Assembly: GCA_001586965.3 (NCBI GenBank)
Contig: LUCW03001605.1
Span: 1-55,000 of the forward strand
Reading direction: 5' to 3'
Source of the DNA: Sphaeroforma sirkka
Taxonomy: Eukaryota; Opisthokonta; Ichthyosporea; Ichthyophonida
DNA: 55,000 nt
Shown here: positions 23,600 through 34,775 of the stretch, piece by piece
Layout of the letters: each line of letters opens with the position of its first letter
Numbering within the stretch: position 1 is the first letter of the stretch
The notes under the pieces: model-generated
The model's database searches: none
What the model was told of the DNA's origin: nothing
Seen by the model: only the letters and a program-made list of their open reading frames with translations
Program-made: the position numbers and the translations under genes

Positions 23600-26500
23600 T
23601 ATGTTATTGCACAGGGTATTGCATGATGGGTGCGTCCATTACTTTACTTTTGACTAGCTTAAATGTATCATCACATTCTTTAGTCCAGAGGTCCTCTGTG
23701 CAGCCGTAGGCGACTGAAAGACTTTAAGTAATGAGAAAGATGAGGTACTGAATCTGAGAAGAAGTTAACAAACCCACACACAGAGTTCACATCTCTTCCA
23801 GTAATCGGTGTTGATAAATCCAACAAAAACTTGCCAGGATCAGTTTCTACCCCTGCTGCAAATACCTTGTAACCAAGTAAATGTATAGTATCTTTAGCAA
23901 AAGAACACTTGTCCTCGTTAATCTTAAGTTTGGCATGGTCAAGTCGCTTTAAGACTTACTTAACGTGTATAGCATGTTCATGTGCTGTCTTTGTAAAGAT
24001 AACTATATCATCTAAATAGACTGATATGTTATCCAACAGGTCCGCAAATAGTTCCATCATAACTTGTTGGAAGAAAGAAGGTAACAAGTGTAAGCCTTCA
24101 GGTGCACCTTTAAACTGGTACTTCTTACCTTGTCAAGGAAAGGAAAAGTATTTCCTATGCGGCTTATATATTTGTAGTTGATGGAATGCAGCTTTTAGGT
24201 CTACCTTGGAAAAGATAGTCGCACCTTTCTCACTTATCTTTGATAAGGGAAAACTATGTTGCGGAATTAGTTTGTTGATTGGCGACAGGTCTAGTACTAC
24301 TCTTGTTTTACTAAACGTTCCATCAGATTTATATTGAGCGACCGCTAAGAGAGCTAAGTTAATTGGGGTTGCATCATAATTAATTTCGAATAGACCCTGT
24401 TTTAATTAATCTTCAATTTGGGTCTTAACAACGTCTTTGTGTCTCCAACTCACGTAGTTATGTGAAGGACACTTTAACATAGAGAAATCGACGTTTGTTA
24501 AATCAAACTTAACGTACCCGTTAGAGAACTTAAACATACAACTTAGAGAACTTACAACATCAGTCAGTTATTGCAATCTTCCTGTTTTGTTTAAGTCCAA
24601 TATTATATCGGTAAAGTGCGGAATCATATCCTTTGCTTCACCTTCCAGAGGATTAGGTGTCTTTAACATGTTATCATCTGACTGATCATTATTTGGGTCT
24701 AGTCCATTAGTCAGACCAGTGAGAGTTACACAGATCAGTCATACCTAAAATCGTATTTCTGAGACATGTCAGTAACGATTAGGTGAGTCTTTACTTCTCT
24801 TCTATCTGACAACAATATATGTGCATAGTCAATGGCTTCTTCGCAAGTGGTAACTTTGCCATTTCCAAGATTAAATTTGTTGTTTTAATATGGATAGCCA
24901 TATCTGTAGCGTAGGCTACTCGGCGTGAGATAGCAGAGACTTCAGCCCCTGGATCAAAAAGTGCTATAACTTTTTCTCCATTTACATAAACGGTGTGAAA
25001 TATACGTTCATCTCCTTTGGTATAGATTTTATTGAACATTTTCTCAAAATCTTGCTCTAAATGGAACTGTCAGCGCTTAACTTGGTCGTTCGGTATGTCT
25101 TTGCAATCATCTTTGTGCCAACCGTTAGAACCCTTGCAAGTAGTACACTCTTTCATATAGTGTCCAAAGTTTGGCTTGCCTGGTGCACACTTAACAGAGT
25201 CGTGTTTACCACTTCACTTGTCATCACGTTTAGTGAGGTTGTAACCACAATTCTTGCAAGATGCTCTCTCTTACCATTCACCCTTTGGTGCAGTAGAAGT
25301 AGAGCCTTTACCACCTCCAGCAGTAGTGCGAGGTTTCTTACGCGCAGTGTTATTCTCTGTCGCGGTACGCTTAGCGGGCTGGGTAAAGTTCGAGGTACTA
25401 AGTACTCTAGTAGATGGGTTAATATGCTTTTGAACTATCTTCTCAAAGACAGACCAAGGCATAGATCGCAAATCACCATAGGCGATAATATCATCATTGA
25501 CCTTCTTAAAAAGGGTAGCCCTCAGAGTCTCCACCATCTGACAAATTAATAAATATTCGCCAGTACAGATACGACCTCCCATCCGAGTGCTCATGTGTCA
25601 TATGAGCTAGAGCACCTCGAATAGTAGTATCGTTCGCAAAGGACTTGCGAGACTCTAGAAGTTCACGGTCACGTGCATCTCCAAAGAAGGCGTTAAGTAT
25701 ATTCTCACGCAACTGGCGCCAAGGTAGGGCTTTCCAGTTGGGCTCATGGGCCTTCAAGATAGTTTTCCATTCCTCTGACTCACAGAAATAAATAAAGGCA
25801 TTCATCATCTGCTTATTCTTAAGGCTGGCAGACTCCTTAAGTTAGTCAAAGGCCTTCATTGTCTCCACTGTACTCTCATTAGTAGAGAAATCGACATCAG
25901 CCTTCGCATTACCTAGCTGCTTTATAAAACTTGGTTCGAAGCGTTTACGAGGCTCACGCTCAGTGCTACGGGCTGCTAGTGCCAAGATGGAATCTATCTC
26001 TTTTCTCTTGTTATCGATTAGATAACGAATGTTATCTGCTTTCTTATCGTCAAGGTCAGAGTCATTCAATAGACAGTCCCCAAGGATTTCCATACCAGAA
26101 CGTAATAGCCTGAGACGTTGTTGTCTGGTTCTCACTTCCTCGTATTCAGAGCTAGAGTGGGTACTCTCTAGTGAGGTACTGGTATAACGGTTACCAAAGT
26201 CGTGATTACCACGGTTAGATGGTAAATGAGATCGAAGTTATGAGGGTGGTAAGCCTCATCGAAATCCATACGATTATAGCCTCTGACAGGGTTGAGTTTG
26301 TCGAGAAGATGGTCGATTGTAGCTTCCGAGCTTTAGAGATTAAATTTTGAGGTTTTACCCACTTCACCAGTGGTACCTGGCTCAGTGGTAACCCTGCCGG
26401 CTGGTAAAGTCCCAGGTTTGAAATCCGGCTCGGAATAATGTTTTTCTTCGGTAAAGGAAGAATATCGGCACGTGGGATATGATCGAAGGGTCAAGCTGCG

Positions 26501-27346
26501 ATAGCGGCTAGCTCCTTTAAAAGCTTACCTTTGCGGTTCAAATGATGTCGAGATTGAGAAGATCCAACCACTCGTTGTCGAGTTATGGCGTTCCCAACAT
26601 TTGCGTCTTCCGCCCCAACATTCGGTGGCGAGGCATTCAATGAAATTTCACGAAATGGAACGCCACCATCTTTGTTAATAGGTGGATTGGGCTGACTTTT
26701 AGTAGTAATAAACCGTCGATCTCGAGACGATTCCTCAACTTGTTCAGGAGATATAGCCTTTCCAATATATGACTTTTCGCGGTCAGATGGTGAGCTGAGG
26801 CCCCAGGCTGCACTACTAGCGGACACCCGGACGCTGGCGAGCCTTTCCGCGGCAGTTGAGACCCCCACTTTCAAGGCTTTAGGGTCCGACGAGTCATCCT
26901 CAGAGTTTTCCTCAGAACCAAGCTCAGAAACGGCTTCCTCTACAGCTTTAACGGCAGGCTCAGTACCAGACGGACCAGCGTCCCCAGTCACCTCAGGAAC
27001 ATCAACAGGCTTAGCTGACTTAGAGCTGGCGGCTCCCTTGCAGTTAGAATTTTCTTTAGCCATAGTAATAGCTCAAGAATAGGAAAATTAACAAGGTATA
27101 TGTATAGTAACTAGCGTGTAGCTAACTTTAGGGTAGTATTAGCCACTATGAGATAGTATAGAATACATACAGTCCTGTCGCTGGATAGTAAGCAATTGTT
27201 AGACAGTCTAGAAGTAGTTCACTACGGTAGCTACTAAATTACCGAATGTGAACTTCGATGGATATTTCTATGTTTTAAACTATGCTATACAAACTTAGAT
27301 ACAATTAAAGTCAGTTAGGATTTAGCAGTGTTAGCTTGTGTAAGAA
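23600..27346 (-). mobile_element. Element B: second Ty3/Gypsy family, partial
   Basis: Parts on the - strand: an acidic amino-terminal gag-like frame (27,063-26,491, MAKENSNCKGAASSKSAKPV), further gag (about 26,135-25,290), a Cys/His-rich nucleocapsid-like stretch (about 25,250-25,050, CTTCKGSNGWHKDDC), aspartic protease (25,039-24,791, LFDPGAEVSAISRR), RT (about 24,780-23,750, with VYLDDIVIF near 24,010) and the start of RNase H up to about 23,605. Integrase and 3' LTR are absent from this piece. Upstream of gag, 27,064-27,346 is leader or 5' LTR sequence; its outer boundary is masked by A3. It is broken, with several breaks. It lacks close similarity to families A, C and D. Confidence 0.8.
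27170..27346. repeat. About 170-bp direct repeat, left of A3
   Basis: The sequence from CAGTCCTGTCGCTGGATAG to TTAGCTTGTGTAAGAA occurs again at 31,971-32,137, identical apart from a gap of about 10 bp. The left copy is continuous with the leader of element B. It contains a 33-bp stretch (CTTCGATGGATATTTC and on) also found at the left edge of B near 23,567. Confidence 0.9.
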
Positions 27347-27363
27347 CTTCAGTTTGGGGGGGT

Positions 27364-27611
27364 TGTGGTCAGAATAAAAGTACTTATATTTTTTTGATTA
27401 TTTTAGGTTTATTACAAGTTTTACAGTTTATCAGAATAATCTGATAAACTGGGTTTTAGGGTTTTGCTGGTTTTACAGCACATGACTAATGACTCATTTA
27501 AGAGTCAGTCATTTTAGGATTACTGTTTATAATTACTAATAAATGAACAACGTCCCCCTCCCTGAGGAGGGAGAACGTTGAGATACAGTTATCTCGCGTA
27601 TACTTACTACA
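27364..27611 (+). repeat. 5' LTR of A3 (248 bp)
   Basis: TGTGGTCAGAATAAAAG to CTTACTACA. Next to its left end is a polypurine-like segment that normally precedes the 3' LTR, so this LTR may derive from the 3' end of another copy. Confidence 0.92.
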
Positions 27612-28760
27612 TTTTTAACTTACCATAGAAGTTGTTAGTTTATTAGTAATTACAGAGAAAGCTACAGAATATGAATTAGTCAGTAGCTGGCACATATTTT
27701 TTTGTTATAAGTATAACAATTGAAAGACAATGCGAACAGAGAATGTCGCATCAAATTGAACGATTTAGATTATCCGAACGATTTAGATTGAATTGAACGA
27801 TTTAGATTGGATTAACGACGTGTGGACGACGAGGATGAAGAAAGAATCTACTAATACGAGTGAACCCGAAGAGCGAACATTCCAATCAAGCAGAACATTA
27901 ACCAGGCTCAACAAGGAAAGTCTCACGACGATCAAATGACGAAATCAGACAATCAGTCAGAATCCACAGATAAGTAGACATGTGTGAGTACAGGTAGGAA
28001 GGTTGTTTTCAGTGTGAGACCGGTACAAATCGAATTGCAAGCTAATGAGCTTAAATTGTATTTAAGAAGTTGTTAGAAGAACGTTCTTTATGATTCACAG
28101 TAGTGTAGTAGAGATGGGAGATGTACATGGTTAGTACCGACTCGGTTAGTACGATGACGCAATGAATCAGCGGCATACTAGATTATTTTACAAAGATTTT
28201 CAGAATGGGATATTAGGAAGCATACAGAGACACAAGTAAGCACCTGTGAGTTATTAGGAGCATATAAGGGTGGGGGCGCACATAACACGAACGATGCAAG
28301 TAAATACAAGGTTAAATTGTGAAAATGATATGCGAACACACTCAAATCACTAGAACTTCCAGATAAATCAGGTCAACGGAGAGGATCAACAGTATGCACA
28401 GAAGGTGTGGTTGACGGCAGCTTAGTTTAGGAGTGCAATAACGAGCAATCGTTCTTAGATCAAGAAGCATATTCCAACAACCGCAACAGCACATGACAAG
28501 GACATCACGGGTAAGAAGAGTAAAAGAGGAGCGATGAGGGAAGTTCCCAACAGGGTCCTGCGAATAGGCCGTCATTAGGCCGGAGTAAGAGCTGGCGAGG
28601 AGTAGAACAAGAAGTGGCTCCGACTAATGAGGCACTCAACCATATGTTATTGTGGGAGGAAGAGTAAGACAGCTGGTAGTGTTAGAGTATATAGACTATC
28701 CACACTACTTATGTTAGTGTAGGAAATAAAACAGTCACGAGGGAACCCACGAGTTCCTCG
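27612..28760 (+). other. A3 untranslated leader
   Basis: About 1.15 kb matching the A1 leader in inverted orientation. It contains three close copies of GAACGATTTAGATT near 27,757-27,812 where A1 has one. An antisense 77-codon frame (28,575-28,342) also appears in both A1 duplicates, but the copies are too similar for this to show selection. Confidence 0.75.
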
Positions 28761-30937
28761 GATTCTTTAGTAAGACTCTGAACCATGCGCAACAGAACTA
28801 CGCCACACCTATGAAGGAGTTACTGGCATTGGTATATGGACTGACACATTTCAGGGAATACTTGGATGGGCAACGGTTTGCGGTCTTCACGGACCACAAG
28901 GCCCTTGTATATATGAACACACAGCTCAAGCTTAATCCGATGCTTCAGAGATGGCATCATATCATCGCGCCATTCAACTTTACCATATCGCATATACCAG
29001 GAGAATCAAATGTGCTCCCGGACATGTTAAGTAGAGTACACGAGGGGACAGCGGAGCAGGACGAACTCGAAATAATGTATACCGACGGCTGGCAGTTATT
29101 CCCTAGTTACTTTGAACAAGCGCAACAACACTTTGGACCGAATGACATAGATGTATTTGCGGACCCAACCAACGCTCAGCTTCCTCGGTTCTGGACGAAG
29201 GATGATGGGGAAGGAGCGTTTGCCCACGACTGGTCAATAGTCGATGGATGGATGAACCCGCCTTGGGAACAGATACACAGGATGTTACGCAAGATACGAG
29301 CCGACGGCGCACGGGCCACAGTATGTCTACCATGGGTACCAAGAGCACCATGGTTCGACCTGTTCAAGCAGTTATTGCAGACAGAACCGGTGCTGGTACC
29401 ACGGACACCACACACGTTCCTCAAGTACGCTAAGTACGCATGTGGGAAGACACCATGGGGTCATACCGTAGTAGCACGGGTGGGTCCTCCCAATGGATTC
29501 AAACTGGACCCGCTGTTTTCACAGCGACTTGGTTTTGCAGAACCAAAGCATACAAAATATGTCATGTGCTTAGACACAGCGCGAGAAATCTCAGTGGCAC
29601 TGGCAGATGCAGAGGGTCAACCGGCGTTTGCACAAGCGAGTCCGGCGGAGAAACAGCGTCGTACGCAACTCACGCAAGCGCAACACGAACAAGGACATCA
29701 TGGGGCGGCGGACACAGTCCAACAACTTCGTCAGAACGGTCATATTTGGCCAGGGGCACTTGAGTTAGCCACAGAAGTTAAGCGGCAATGTGGCACATGT
29801 TTGGGACAGGACACACTTCGTAAAGGTTTCCGCCCGATGATTAGCATCGATGCACGCTACCCGTGGGACCATATTCAAGTGGACTACATCCCGATGCCAC
29901 TGGAGTCCAGACGCAAGAACAATTATATTCTTCACGTCTTAGACATCGCCACAGGCTATTCTATCCTTCGAGCCACACCGGACAAGACAAAGGAAACCAC
30001 GACACAGACACTCATAGAGATTTTTTGGCGAACATGGTTTCCCCGTAAAATCACAGACATGGGGAAGGAGTTCACCAACAAGTTAGTGGAGCTTCTGGTC
30101 CAGGAAGTGGGGATGCTACATAAGGTGTCTCCACCATATCGACCCCAAGTGCTGGGCGCGGCAGAACGACGTCACAAGGAGATTACACGTTCTATTCGAC
30201 AATGCTGTGAGGCAGTTCCCCTTCGATGGGACGAACGCCTTCCGTTTACGATGCTATACCAGAACCTTCGGATATCCCGTCGCCATAAGAGTGCACCGTT
30301 TAGCGTGTACTTTGGCCGCCGCCATGTTCCGTTCGCCGATTTCACGGACGAGTTACCGGATTCTCAGCCGATGACGAATGACACCTGGGCACAACGATTA
30401 GACCAGTTACAGGACACTATATTGCCGACCCTCCACCACATTACCAAGAAGTATACAGGCAAGCTTACGACGACATTTGACCGCCTGCATGCTCACGACT
30501 TGGTACATTTCGACGAAGGAGATGTGGTCATGGTACGATCAGAAGGCCGAACAACGAAGGCTATGCGGCCATTGTTTGGACCATATGTAGTCAAAGCTAG
30601 ACACGGCCAACGCTACGAGTTAGCGAACAAGGATGGTTCCGCCCCACCAGAATTCAAGACCAAACCGGTACGGGTGGAACTCCTCCGTTTAGTGCATAGA
30701 CGCACAGACCCACCAATTAACGAAGACTTATGGACCGAAGGAGGGGTTGAGTTTCGCCATATTATCACACATCGTACGAATGATGAGACGGGGAAATTAT
30801 AATACCTGGTGAGATGGCGAGAAGGCGAACCAACGTGGGAAACATCAGAAGCTTTTGATGATGATGCCAACGATATCGCGGCCTACCACAAAGCTTCGCA
30901 GACACGGACACGTAAGCGCCAACGTGCACAAGTCTAA
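28761..30937 (+). pseudogene. A3 RNase H, methylase-like, integrase and chromodomain region
   Basis: One long open stretch carries RNase H end (FTDHKALVYMNTQLKLNPML), a methylase-like domain at about 29,130-29,480 (DIDVFADPTN, LPRFW, AFAHDW, MNPPWEQIHRML, CLPWVPRAPWF), the integrase HHCC finger (about 29,660-29,810), the DDE core with VDYIPM, TDMGKEF and GAAERRH, a tail (DEGDVVMVRSEG) and a chromodomain. This is the clearest copy of the domain order in family A. It is part of an incomplete element. Confidence 0.85.
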
Positions 30938-30959
30938 TACTTTATCTTCAATATAACTT

Positions 30960-31660
30960 TGTTCTCGGATATCGAGCTCAAGCTCTGGAGCATAAACCAG
31001 CAACTCTAGCTCCCGAGTATAAACCAGCCACTCGAGCTCTTGAGTATAAAAAAAAGCAGCGACTCTAGCTCCCGAGTATAAACCAGCAACTCTAGCTCCC
31101 GAGTATAAACCAGCCACTCGAGCTCTTGAGTATAAAAAAGCAGCGACTCTAGCTCCCGAGTATAAACCAGCCACTCGAGCTCGCGAGAATAAACGGTTAG
31201 CACTCGAGCTCGCGAGGGAAAATCGTCAGCGGCTCAAGCTCGCGAGGTTAAATGAGCCACTCTTGCTTCGGAGTATAACACAGCGAAATCAATCAAACAA
31301 CTCCTTGGGCATTGTTTTGAAACAGCGGGTTAATGGTTTGCACGGTTTCTGCCACTGGCAGTTTTTTCTCCGACACAAATACAGTCCTATATTGTACTTG
31401 CCAAACTCCTATATGCTGACACAGATGAACAGTAGCTTCAAGAATTCAAACACGACGGGTCGCTCGAGACGTACACATCGGGTCCTCTAGCTCTCTGAGG
31501 TAAAATGCCAGCACAATGCTCTAGCTCTCTGAGGATAAATGCCAGCACAATGCTCTAGCTCTCGAGGATAAATGCCAGCACAATGCTCTAGCTCTCGAGG
31601 ATAAATGCCAGCACAATGCTCTAGCTCTCGAGGATAATGCCAGCACATAAGGTACTATGC
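30960..31660 (+). repeat. 3' UTR repeat arrays of A3
   Basis: The 27-bp CTCTAGCTCCCGAG array fills about 30,990-31,210 and the 33-34-bp CTCTAGCTCTCGAGG plus AAATGCCAGCACAATG array fills about 31,487-31,650. A3 has more units of both than A2, so the arrays change copy number between near-identical elements. Confidence 0.9.
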
Positions 31661-31722
31661 TATTCTTATCATCTCTGAAACTGGCACACTGCTTTGTTCA
31701 GTGCTTCAGTTTGGGGGGGGGT

Positions 31723-31970
31723 TGTGGTCAGAATACAAGTACTTATATTTATTTGATTATTTTAGGTTTATTACAAGTTTTACAGTTTATCAGAATAATC
31801 TGATAAACTGGGTTTTAGGGTTTTGCTGGTTTTACAGCACATGACTAATGACTCATTTAAGAGTCAGTCATTTTAGGATTACTGTTTATAATTACTAATA
31901 AATGAACAACGTCCCCCTCCCTGAGGAGGGAGAACGTTGAGATACAGTTATCTCGCGTATACTTACTACA
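31723..31970 (+). repeat. 3' LTR of A3 (248 bp)
   Basis: TGTGGTCAGAATACAAG to CTTACTACA, preceded by the polypurine tract TTTGGGGGGGGT. The palindrome with 12-bp arms CAGTTTATCAGA lies at 31,783-31,810. Confidence 0.93.
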
Positions 31971-32137
31971 CAGTCCTGTCGCTGGATAGTAAGCAATTGT
32001 TAGACAGTCTAGAAGTAGTTCACTACGGTAGCTACTAAATTACCGAATGTGAACTTCGATGGATATTTCTATGTTTTAAACTATGCTATACAAACTTAAA
32101 GTCAGTTAGGATTTAGCAGTGTTAGCTTGTGTAAGAA
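31971..32137. repeat. About 170-bp direct repeat, right of A3
   Basis: Second copy of 27,170-27,346, joined directly to the end of the A3 3' LTR and continuing into sequence (AGATCGGGACTGACTTTTGG) not seen on the left. Far longer than the 4-6-bp duplications made by Gypsy integrases. Confidence 0.9.
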
Positions 32138-33564
32138 AGATCGGGACTGACTTTTGGTAAGAGCCTTGGTATCCTCGATCACACAGGACGTACCTCTAGC
32201 TGTTCTTTATTGAATAATTTCCACTAGAAGTACTAAGTGTTCATGACCACATGTCTAATTTGTAGATAGACATACGAACGTAAGTCAAGTTAATACATTA
32301 GCTACAGTAAATAAAGTTCCATCTGAAGAAAAGTTAAAAAAAGAAACAGACTTATTGGATTTTGGAGATTGGCGGGAAGACCAAAACCTGTAAGTGGTAG
32401 TTCAGAGGTTATAAAATATAGTTTCTACTATCGTCTCAAATAGGTCCAAGTAAATGAGACATACCAAATACTCAGGCTATTGGAGCCATCAAAGTGAACT
32501 TAGAACACTTTAAAAATATTGGAAAAAGAAACAAATAAAAACAAATATGTTATCTCATTTGATCTTGATATTTTAGACTGACCGAAGGCCGTGTTTTTAC
32601 AAAGTTTAGCTTCAGCCCTTGGTAATGAGCTAAAAGAATAGGGGATGTAAGACTGAGACTATTGTCTTTATGGCTTTGCTCTAATCACTCAATACTTTGG
32701 TCTAGATTTATCCGGTGTCAGTAACTAAGATCAGATTTCATTTCATTGGATGCATGATATTTCATTCTATATCATTTCATGCCTCGAAATTACCTTCCAA
32801 TCGCAATTACCAATAAAGTAACTTTAAGTCCAACTTAATAAAAATAAAAGAAATCAAAAACACCATGATAATAGAGTTCAATATCTGTACCTATACCCCA
32901 TCACATGGTACCTAGCTCTCCATCCCATTGAAGGCGTGGACGGGCACATCTAGTTGGCCGGCTAGGGGGGAGCATTTTCATGCCCCATTTCTCAGTAGGC
33001 TATCTCGCGCTGAGAGTATTTGGTAATACAACATGTGTCATCAAGTGTCAATATCACCTGAGATTCACCCAGTGTTGTATCCCAATATTCTGATGGAAAA
33101 CATATCTTTGTAGAAAAACCATCATATCAATATCAACAGGGTCTCCGGCCTCTGTCGTATACAATTGTAATTTCAAATATCCAAATTAAATTATTTGTTT
33201 GTTTGTTTTCTGTAAATTCAATATATCTATATTTAGATTATTAGATTATTATACAGGTACAATTATCTACAATTGCGTTTCAACGTATACCAGGTTTTGC
33301 AACCGTAATAGCGTTTAAACATTAGTACGTTTCTAATATACGTTAACATGTGCTTCTACTATAGGAACCCGCTGATTTCTCACAGTCCCCTCCTCAGCTT
33401 GAAAATTCCAATGTTGGCTTATATGTGTTTTGAAGCATTTAGACTCAAAAAGCTCACATGGATTGTACAAGCGAAAGGAAGAAACGGTTTTCGATCATAT
33501 AAAATGGAGGGCCTCAATGCTCATATCATACTCTCTTAGACAAAGTATACTTAGACTTTATAAG
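32138..33564. other. Unassigned region, 1.4 kb
   Basis: AT-rich DNA without a recognised gene. One short + strand open stretch near 32,280-32,391 (VNKVPSEEKLKKETDLLDFG) ends at a donor-like CCT|GTAAGTGG and might be a lone exon or element leftover. A + strand frame at 33,430-33,687 is the reverse of the E reading frame and is not called. Confidence 0.5.
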
Positions 33565-33776
33565 TTACTCGGTTACTCTATTACGATTGGCTTTAGGTTT
33601 TTGCGTTCCCCGATGGTGGATGGGACGTTTCTTAGTGCCTTTAGGAGGTACATACATTCCATGTTCTCTGAAACTTGGGATGAATGATGTCTGTGGATAA
33701 ACCTTGACTACATCAGGACGATTGTTTGTAGGTAAGATCGCGTCCGCGTCTGCCTTGTTCTTATGTAGACGCTTAC
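33565..33776 (-). pseudogene. Element-like reading frame E, cut by element C
   Basis: An open - strand frame enters directly at the C LTR boundary and runs about 70 codons to a stop at 33,565 (VVKVYPQTSFIPSFREHGMY, then a basic tail KGTKKRPIHHRGTQKPKANR). A basic carboxy-terminal tail of this kind would suit the end of a retroelement pol, possibly family B, but I have no firm match. Its upstream half is not visible on the far side of element C. Confidence 0.35.
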
Positions 33777-33956
33777 TGTGGTAAAAGTCCCCTTAAACCA
33801 CTATCAGTGTGGAGTTAGAATTAGTTTACAATTAATTCACACGAGGTGAATTATTTGTAGACCACGTAGACAATCAAATATAAGAATAAATACACCGCAC
33901 TGAGCCTCAGGGAGACTCAGTAGGTTTTAGTATCGTATTTTGATGTGTTTACTACA
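33777..33956 (+). repeat. 5' LTR of C (180 bp)
   Basis: TGTGGTAAAAGTCCCC to GTGTTTACTACA. Contains a stem with AATTCAC/GTGAATT arms around ACGAG. It is followed by TTTTTTACGACTAG, again a T-run and not a tRNA-type primer site. Confidence 0.93.
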
Positions 33957-34046
33957 TTTTTTACGACTAGTTACTTTAGGTGTATTATTCGATTTTATCT
34001 CGAGGATAATAGTGGACGGAGAAGTTCATTTTATTGACGAATTACC

Positions 34047-34202
34047 GGAGTTGATCTCCCTCATAACCGGGTAGCTGAAAGGAGCTTGTAAAGTACGACA
34101 GGAGCAAAGTCTTCCGAGCACAGGGGAGTTGATCTCCCTCAGAACCGGATAACCGAAAGGAGCTTGCAAACTACGACAGGAGCAAAGTCTTCCGAGCACA
34201 GA
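34047..34202. repeat. 78-bp tandem duplication
   Basis: Two units start GGAGTTGATCTCCCTCA and end AAAGTCTTCCGAGCACAG, with period 78 bp and a handful of differences. The GGAG...CTCC start of each unit is itself a short inverted repeat. Confidence 0.9.
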
Positions 34203-34225
34203 TAAGTGAAAAGAAATCCCCACCT

Positions 34226-34775
<550 letters not shown>

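Larger units (their letters stand above)
27347..31970 (+). mobile_element. Element A3: young Gypsy A copy with both LTRs
   Basis: Parts: a 17-bp G-rich segment (CTTCAGTTTGGGGGGGT), 5' LTR 27,364-27,611, leader to about 28,760, then RNase H, methylase-like domain, integrase and chromodomain to about 30,937, 3' UTR arrays, and 3' LTR 31,723-31,970. Gag, protease and RT are not present, so it could move only with proteins from elsewhere. The two LTRs differ at 2 of 248 positions, which means recent insertion or recent homogenisation. It is broken (about two breaks). Confidence 0.93.

Noticed and set aside
33430-33687. 85-codon + strand frame
   Set aside because: It is the reverse of the more protein-like E frame, and its composition and lack of splice signals do not support it.
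34026-34223. 65-codon - strand frame with two similar halves
   Set aside because: Caused by the 78-bp tandem duplication in the C leader; 78 is a multiple of three, which keeps the frame open.
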